From: Campylorhamphus procurvoides
Lineage: Eukaryota; Chordata; Aves; Passeriformes; Dendrocolaptidae
DNA: 64,000 bases
NCBI GenBank assembly: GCA_013396655.1
Contig: WBMV01002865.1
Span: 30,001 to 94,000 of the forward strand
Reading direction: 5' to 3'
The notes beneath the pieces are model-generated. The model saw only the letters and a program-made list of their open reading frames with translations. It was not told the origin of the DNA and did not search any database. The first letter of the stretch is position 1, and each line of letters begins with the position of its first letter. A program made the translations under genes and the position numbers. Shown here piece after piece: positions 58,381 to 64,000 of the stretch.

Positions 58381-59291
58381 GCTGCCCTAAGACAGGGCAA
58401 CTAAATGATTTGTCTACAGAAAATTAACAGAACTGCTGGAGGTCTCCTGTGGGCAAGGAACAAACTACTTTGGTGACCACTCATGAAGAATTTGGTCCAG
58501 GAGAATGTCACCACAGGGAAAGGCAGAAAGCTGCAATTTAGGAATTGGGATCTCTGCCTATAAAGTGCCATTAACTCTCCTATTTGGAGACTCTTAGTAA
58601 AGGATTTTCAACCTTCTACCTGCAGCTCCTTCCTGCTCACCTGATTTAGGTGCCTTTGTAGAGAAGCTGGCTGAAGAGGAGGAGGAGGAGAGGTCATTTC
58701 TGGAGGAACCAGCAGCAAATACACAGAGTTTTGCAGACACTCAGGATCCTCGGGCATTCACCATCGTGCTGGAGGTGGCATCTGTCATTAAAGTCCTGTC
58801 TGCTCCTGTGGGGAATGACCTGGGTTTAGCCCATCATTCCTCTGGACTTCATGCTGGCAGCACTTGAGCCCTGGTAGGTCCCAGCCACTTCTGAAATTCT
58901 TGCCTGACCTCCTTTTGGCAAGTACGAGTGACAATATATCTGTTATCATACATACAATATATCTGTTATCACACATCGTGACACACCAGACCGATGTCAG
59001 CTGTTTAGATTAAAAGGATGCCTTCAATCCCATCCCTTGCTGCCAAACCCTGAGCAGGTTCCTAGTCCTTCCTGAGGATGCAAGTGCTTTTGTCACGGAT
59101 CAGCTCCATGGGCTTTGACTTTAGCACCCAGCTCTCTTTAAAATCCATCTGCCTTTCAATTATCATGTCCACACTTCCCCTTCTGACTTTTTAGCAAGCT
59201 CAGAATCCCAGCAATACATTATCAAAATAGGCCAAAAAAAGAAATAAATAAATCAATCCCCGGCCACCGTTTGGCCTGTCATTATTTACAG
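58381..59291. other. Unique non-coding sequence
   Basis: A GAG-rich short tract lies at about 58,677-58,693. The only repeat is the 23-bp duplication at 58,931-58,976. Confidence 0.5.
58931..58976 (+). repeat. 23-bp direct duplication, two copies
   Basis: A unit beginning 'acaatatatctgttatca' stands at 58,931-58,953 and again at 58,954-58,976, with one difference near its end (tacat versus cacat). Confidence 0.88.
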
Positions 59292-59438
59292 CCTGTAGGA
59301 GACCAGGACACAAATGAAGAATGGCCACCCCCTTTCATATCCACAGAAGGTACATTCAGCATCAAGGGGGACATGACTCAGCTGCAGACAGACTATGAAG
59401 CGAACATTAGCAGCAAATGCGAGGCTTGTTTGCGGTAA
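59292..59438 (+). CDS. Weak candidate exon or conserved element, product unknown
   Basis: After 'ctgtcattatttacag' (acceptor ag at 59,290-59,291) a frame of 48 codons is open up to TAA at 59,436-59,438. A donor-like gcg/gtaaat word overlaps that stop, so an internal exon would end at 59,434. The peptide includes EEWPPPFISTEGTFSI and DYEANISSKCEACLR. Codon use is mixed. The surrounding 59,230-59,700 is repeat-free with retained CpGs, so a conserved non-coding element explains it equally well. No family was recognised. Confidence 0.17.
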   Translation, partial: PVGDQDTNEEWPPPFISTEGTFSIKGDMTQLQTDYEANISSKCEACLR

Positions 59439-62409
59439 ATCCATCCCTTGGAACTATTTCTTCCTTCAGTCCCAAACAGTCTTTCTAATCTTTTGTCTTT
59501 TCAAATAGCTGTGATAATATTAAAACCATGCTTCACGGCAAACAGCGTTTCTGGGATTTTCCTAAGAGATGTGGCTTTGGCTAAGAAAGTGCAATTGAGT
59601 TAAAGCAGTAGGAGAGCCCGGAGTCAGTGGGGTTTGTTGTGATCCGCTGACCACTTCCCAGTAGGCATCTCTGCAGTCGCTGAGAATTACTAAACACCAT
59701 TTCAAGGAATATAGGTAATTCAGTCAACCAAAAAACCAAACAAAATAAGCGCAGCATAAAATACATTTTAAAAGACCCTACTGGCATGTGAAAAGCAGGA
59801 CTCTGCTTTGAATCATTCCTGGTGTATTTAGCTGGGTAAAAATCAGATGGGTGAGATTTCTCAGTGTGCACAAAGATTAGAAAACAGGTATTTCTGCAGC
59901 CACTGAAAGTGGGTTTGAGGTAGAGAAATGACAGAGCTTTTTTAGTCCCAGTGCTTAGAACGCATCACACCTTTCATGCAAGTTTGTCACAACGCTTCAG
60001 AGACAAAATAAGGATATATTATTTGATATGGCAATTCAGAGATGACATTATGACTAAAGAACTTCCTTGCTGTCAGACAAAAGCACCAAGTGTGGTTCTC
60101 TGTGGCTTGGCTGGGATTTTTGCTGGAGTTCCCAGGAAAAAGCTGCCATATTTCCCAATAATTTTTCAGGAGGAATTGAAGCTGAGAGCAGCCAGGACAA
60201 ACAGCTGAGGAGCTCTCAGTACAATTCCCACCATTCTCAGCCTGTTGCCTTTTCGCTTAGAGCCACTGATTTATCATTAAAAAAAAAAAAATCAGTAAAA
60301 AATTCTCAGCTGGACTTTCAGAGCCACAATTGACAAGTAAATACATGTATAAATATAGAGAAATATATATATTCATATGGATGTCACACGCTTTTCCGAA
60401 ATTCTGGTGCGTGCTCAAATGGAACGAGCAGGTTCTTGTTGGTATTTTATCATTATTGCACTTCTAAGACAATACTCTGCTACCTCTATAAAGAATGATA
60501 GGACAGGCAGGCTGGAGTAGCTGCAGGGGATCCTACGCCTGTTGACTGCCAAAGCTGCTTACTACTTAACAACTGATCAACTGGCCCCCAAGGCAACAGC
60601 TTAACAAGCCCCAGTAGAAGTGGACTCAAGATTTCTTCCTCAGCCAAGAAAATGAAACCATTTACCAGGTAGGACCAATATCCAGAAATCAAGGGGAGCA
60701 GCCCCAGCCACACTCCAGCTCCCCCAGCCCTTCAGACACAGCAGGGCATTTTTAGGCTGAGCTCCTGGAGCCTGGCAGGGCTAAAGGATGGGGATGTGGT
60801 GTGGGGCTGCTTTGTAAAGGCTGAGCTGTGTCCTAGCACACTTGGAGAGTGCAGTGAGGATGAGGAGGGATGCTCGTGGGTGCTCCGGGGCAGCACCGTG
60901 TCCTACGTGTGTGTGGGAGGGGGAGAGAAAGGGAGAGTTGAGCCCTGAAAGGCAGCAATTCCTCTGGGGGCAGATGTGGCAGCTGTTTGCCAGCACAAAG
61001 CAATTCTGCACAGCGCTCCCGGAGAGGAAATGAAGGATACTGTGCTCGGCTGGAGCTACAGGGGGGATTTTAGGGAAGCAGGATTTAATTACCCAAGCTG
61101 GAATTTGGCCAGGACACCAGGGCTCACACCTCTGCTCCCCTGAAAGTGCCAGGGGGTCTTTAATAGCAACAAATAGTCATGATTGGGGTTAGTGTTTCAC
61201 CCGAAGCAGGGCACCCTCAGTAACATTTTGTTCCTTAACAGTGCTAACAAAACTTCATCCAAAAGTCCTTGGGTTTGCAGTGGGGTTACCACAAAGAACA
61301 ACTTTCCTTGTGAAGTTCCTCTTTATCTCAGGATCATCCAGAAAAAGGCACCTTCTAACACATCTTCACATCCACTGCAGGAAATGAAAGGGATATTTGC
61401 CACTTTCAGGCAGGGCAGAGCAGAGAGAAGGTCACCTAATACACCCAGATCAGCTGCATCAGCTCCACAACCTCCCCAAAACCTCACACATTTCCTGAAG
61501 CATCCATCCTCTCATTCCTCCATCCCTCGACTCACCAGTGTTCTCCTTAGGAGATTTTTTTTTCCAAGCAGCTTTTCTAAAGGAAACTTGAAGAGGGGGG
61601 GTTGGCATTTCCCAGTTTGTTTCTCTGACTTGCCTTTTTTATAGCCCTAATCCTGCAGCCACATCAGGAGAGGTGTGAAGGAAACCTGCGAGGACAAACC
61701 TTATTTGAAAATGGGAACGAGCTGTTGACAACTGCCCTTCCTGCACACAGATTTATTAGCACGTGTTACTGGGGGGTTTTAGTGGGGTGTGTTGCTTGGG
61801 GGACTGGGGGAGTGTTCTCCACATTTTTCCTCTGTTTTTCCTTCTGCCATTTCTTCCTCAGCCAAGTTAAACCTGCAGCTTTGGGAATGTTTTTTGGTTC
61901 ATGCCTCCAACTCCTCTTTTCTAGGTCATTATTCACTCTTTCCCTATATGAACGTACTAAAGAACTTGACCATAATGAGGCTGCAGATTGCTGGAAATCC
62001 CCTGTATAATTTTAACCAGTAACACATCTTTTCTTTGTATTTTCCACTTGCAAGAGGCTCTTTATGCTTAAATTGGAACTAGAACTGTTTTTCTGCTCCC
62101 TTCTGCATTTCCTTCCGTAGAAGGGCTCATAAACATTTTTGTAATGACCAAATTACTATTAGTAATTAACAAGATAACAACTCTGAAAGTCTATAAAGTG
62201 TCCAGACATTCTGCCACGTGCAAAGAATCTTGGAAAAAGTGAGGGTCAAAAACTCTGGCTTGATCTAAAATGTTTGTGATGACAACTAGAAGGGTGAGAG
62301 TCGTCAAGAAGAGGAAATTGTATAACCTTGAGGTCCTAAGTTTTTGGAAGAGCTCTGTCAGAGTTTCAGAGGCAGCTTTGGGCTGTATCAGGAAACTCCA
62401 GAGCTCTGA
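59439..62409. other. Unique non-coding sequence, about 3 kb
   Basis: No CR1 or other repeat was recognised. About 59,440-59,700 has a conserved-looking texture. An A-tract (12-13 A) lies at about 60,279-60,291. The frames at 61,183-61,644 and 61,725-62,022 (+) show no domain. Confidence 0.5.
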
Positions 62410-62490
62410 GCTGGTCTAGTGGAAGATGTCCCTGCCACGGGGGTTGAAATAAAATGGTCTTTAAGGTCCCTTCCAACCCAAACCATGTCA
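62410..62490 (+). mobile_element. CR1: CR1 LINE 3' end
   Basis: 'gctggtctagtggaagatgt', a hairpin missing most of one arm (ccctgccacggggg), 'ataaaatggtctttaaggtc' and 'ccttccaacccaaaccatgt'. About 80 bp. Confidence 0.93.
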
Positions 62491-62543
62491 TACCCAGGAT
62501 CACATTCAACACATGAGAAAATCAATGACATGTCTTGTACATA

Positions 62544-62615
62544 AAATCATAGAATGGGTTGGAAGGGACTTTACAGGCCATCTTGGGCAGGGACACCCTC
62601 TACTGGACCAGGTTA
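62544..62615 (-). mobile_element. CR1: CR1 LINE 3' end, antisense
   Basis: The + strand reads 'aaatcatagaatgggttgga', 'agggactttacaggccatct' and 'gggcagggacaccctctact', then 'ggaccagg'. Its 3' terminus faces the + strand copy only 53 bp away. The hairpin's outer arm is partly deleted. Confidence 0.92.
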
Positions 62616-63242
62616 GCAGGTCAAAGCTGAGTGAAATAATCTAAATACAAAGGAAAGGAACAAACCAGCACAGACTTACTGAAAAAAAACATAAACAGAA
62701 AGTTTCACTCGAGATTCCAGGCATGACTGCTCTTGTGCTGCTGCAACAGCATGTGAAATGTGAGCTCCATGTCTGGCAGCACCAAGAGGATTTCAATATC
62801 ACAAGGCCTAATGATTTCTATTGCCTCATTGTAGCATCCTCTGAAAGAAAACACAGCGCTGGATCAATGCAGTCATTGACTGACTCAGTGTATGGATAAC
62901 TGATGCACATTAACACAGCCTGCATTGAACTGGAGTGGCCCTCAGAATGCCAACGAAAGGTATCACCATGCAATCTTCCCTTTAACCTGAGCAAGAGCCC
63001 AATTGACTTTTCCAGCTCTGTTTTCCAGCAGACACTGCCAGCCCAGTGACAAGGCAGCCTGGCAGCCCCCAAGCCTCACCATGAGGGGCATTAACCCTCA
63101 GCCACAGCCCCTCACAACACACATCTGTACCATTTAAAAGGCCTTTGTGCTGGTAAAGCATCTCTGCAGAGCACACTGATCTATAGGTGCTCTATACATA
63201 CCCTTAAAAACCTCGCCAGAGACGGTGAGAGATAAGAATCAA
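62616..63242. other. Unique non-coding sequence
   Basis: No feature was recognised. The frames on the - strand at 62,818-63,176 have no domains. Confidence 0.5.
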
Positions 63243-63300
63243 TATTCTCATTTTATAGATGAGCAAGCAGATTAAACAGGATACCAAAGGCTGCCCAATT
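63243..63300 (-). repeat. MIR-like ancient SINE relic, antisense
   Basis: The + strand reads 'tattctcattttatagatga', then 'gcaagcagattaaacaggat' and 'ctgcccaa'. It parallels the antisense MIR core 'ctcattttacagatgaggaa ... gttaaatgacttgcccaa'. It is the best-matching of the four MIR-like relics. Confidence 0.6.
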
Positions 63301-63885
63301 TTTTATACCAGGTGTTCATAAGCTGGAATCCTATTCCATGGCTGGGATGCATATAGGATTTTCTCCTAAGCTACAAAACCCAGCTCTCAGCCACACTGAA
63401 CCTGCCTGTAGCACAGAACTATTGTGCAACTGTACAGCTTCTTTCATTTTTTCCTCTGGTTGCTGTTTTAGCTGACCCAGTGTCACCCTGTAACATGGAA
63501 ACCCAGGCAAAGCATCAAATCCTACTCCCTGACAGAGCAGAGCGAGGGGATTGGAGAAGAACTGCTCAGGCTGGAAATTAAATTCCATATCCTGTCCATG
63601 CCATGGCCCATCTCATGGGCTGCAGGAGAGGTTTTGTCACCACAGCTGAGGCTGGGCTGGGTCCTACACGTTACAGGGTTTATTCCAAGGGAAAAGTGAC
63701 CAGAAGGAGGAAATCTCAAGGACCAATAAAATTAACACCAGAGTTCACAAGCACCCAGAGGCCAATGGCAAACCATAGGGTTTAGATGTTTGGGGGATGA
63801 ATATCTAGCAAGCAGTAATTTATCCAGCCAAGATAATTATTCAGAAGGAATAAATAAAGTCCCAAATAAAAGTCTGGGAAATGTC
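63301..63885. other. Unique non-coding sequence
   Basis: The first few tens of bases may continue the MIR-like relic. No exon or other repeat was recognised. Confidence 0.5.
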
Positions 63886-63970
63886 AGGAATCAGTTTTTC
63901 CCTCAAAGGGTGGTTGAACAATGGAACAGCTCCCCAGGGCAGTGGCCACTGTGGTGTCTACAAGGCTAAA
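63886..63970 (+). mobile_element. CR1: CR1 LINE internal 3'-region fragment
   Basis: 'ttccctcaaagggtggttga', 'acaatggaacagctccccag' and 'ggcagtggccactgtggtgt' correspond to the CR1 segment around 'aagggtggtt-gaacattgga' and 'ccagggcagtgg', upstream of the terminal hairpin. The 3' end of the element is not seen before the sequence becomes AT-rich. The right boundary is uncertain. Confidence 0.75.
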
Positions 63971-64000
63971 ATACAAATTACAAATCTTTAATATTTAATC

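Noticed and set aside
1..64000. CRISPR arrays, operons, prophage, IS elements, or a novel microbial system
   Set aside because: The window is vertebrate nuclear DNA with CR1 repeats. No spaced direct-repeat array, dense coding or ribosome-binding pattern is present.
1..64000. Endogenous retrovirus LTRs or mitochondrial insertions
   Set aside because: No paired terminal repeats, primer-binding site with polypurine tract, or recognisable mitochondrial gene stretch was found by eye. A profile search could still reveal old solo LTRs.

Overview
The window looks like bird nuclear DNA, most likely from a songbird or another neoavian. No complete protein-coding gene, rRNA or convincing tRNA could be supported. 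The diagnosis rests on about 26 fragments of the avian CR1 retroposon (17 on the + strand, 9 on the - strand). Most keep the CR1 3' end, with the C/G-rich terminal hairpin, a block of the type 'cccttccaacccaaacc' and an ATTCTATG-like terminus. Several share a longer block containing 'ctgtggctgcccctggatcc', which suggests one family that spread in this lineage. Bird-specific SINEs, LTRs and DNA transposons were not recognised. A few old MIR-like relics are present.

Layout. 1-10.3 kb: unique sequence, two CR1 copies (one with a second CR1 nested inside it), a CpG-dense block at 2.35-2.52 kb and a MIR-like relic at 7.7 kb. 10.3-35.3 kb: unique sequence with regularly spaced CR1 copies, a single unknown base (N at 25,184) inside a CR1, a 23-bp near-palindrome at 32.3 kb and a 3 x 19-bp tandem repeat at 33.5 kb. 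35.3-46.9 kb: more CR1, MIR-like relics, a 3 x 17-bp tandem repeat at 46.6 kb, and a short GC3-rich reading frame behind a good splice acceptor at 36.52 kb, the best coding-exon candidate in the window. 46.9-53.0 kb: a CR1-free block, of which 47.9-50.6 kb also lacks any open frame of 60 codons. It has the texture of deeply conserved vertebrate regulatory DNA and holds a possible 65-nt exon on the - strand. 53.0-64.0 kb: sparse CR1, a CpG-bearing block at 57.3-57.6 kb with three ACAAAG (SOX/TCF-type) motifs, and a possible exon or conserved element at 59.3-59.4 kb.

Overall this reads as a large intron or gene-desert interval. Its likely function is regulatory (enhancers, perhaps a CpG-island promoter) rather than coding. 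Conservation cannot be measured from one sequence, so every 'conserved-looking' statement is an inference from composition: retained CpGs, absence of young repeats, and dense homeodomain/SOX-like words. Most open frames of 60-230 codons are chance, or are translations of CR1; the same Pro/Ser-rich peptides recur at each CR1 copy.
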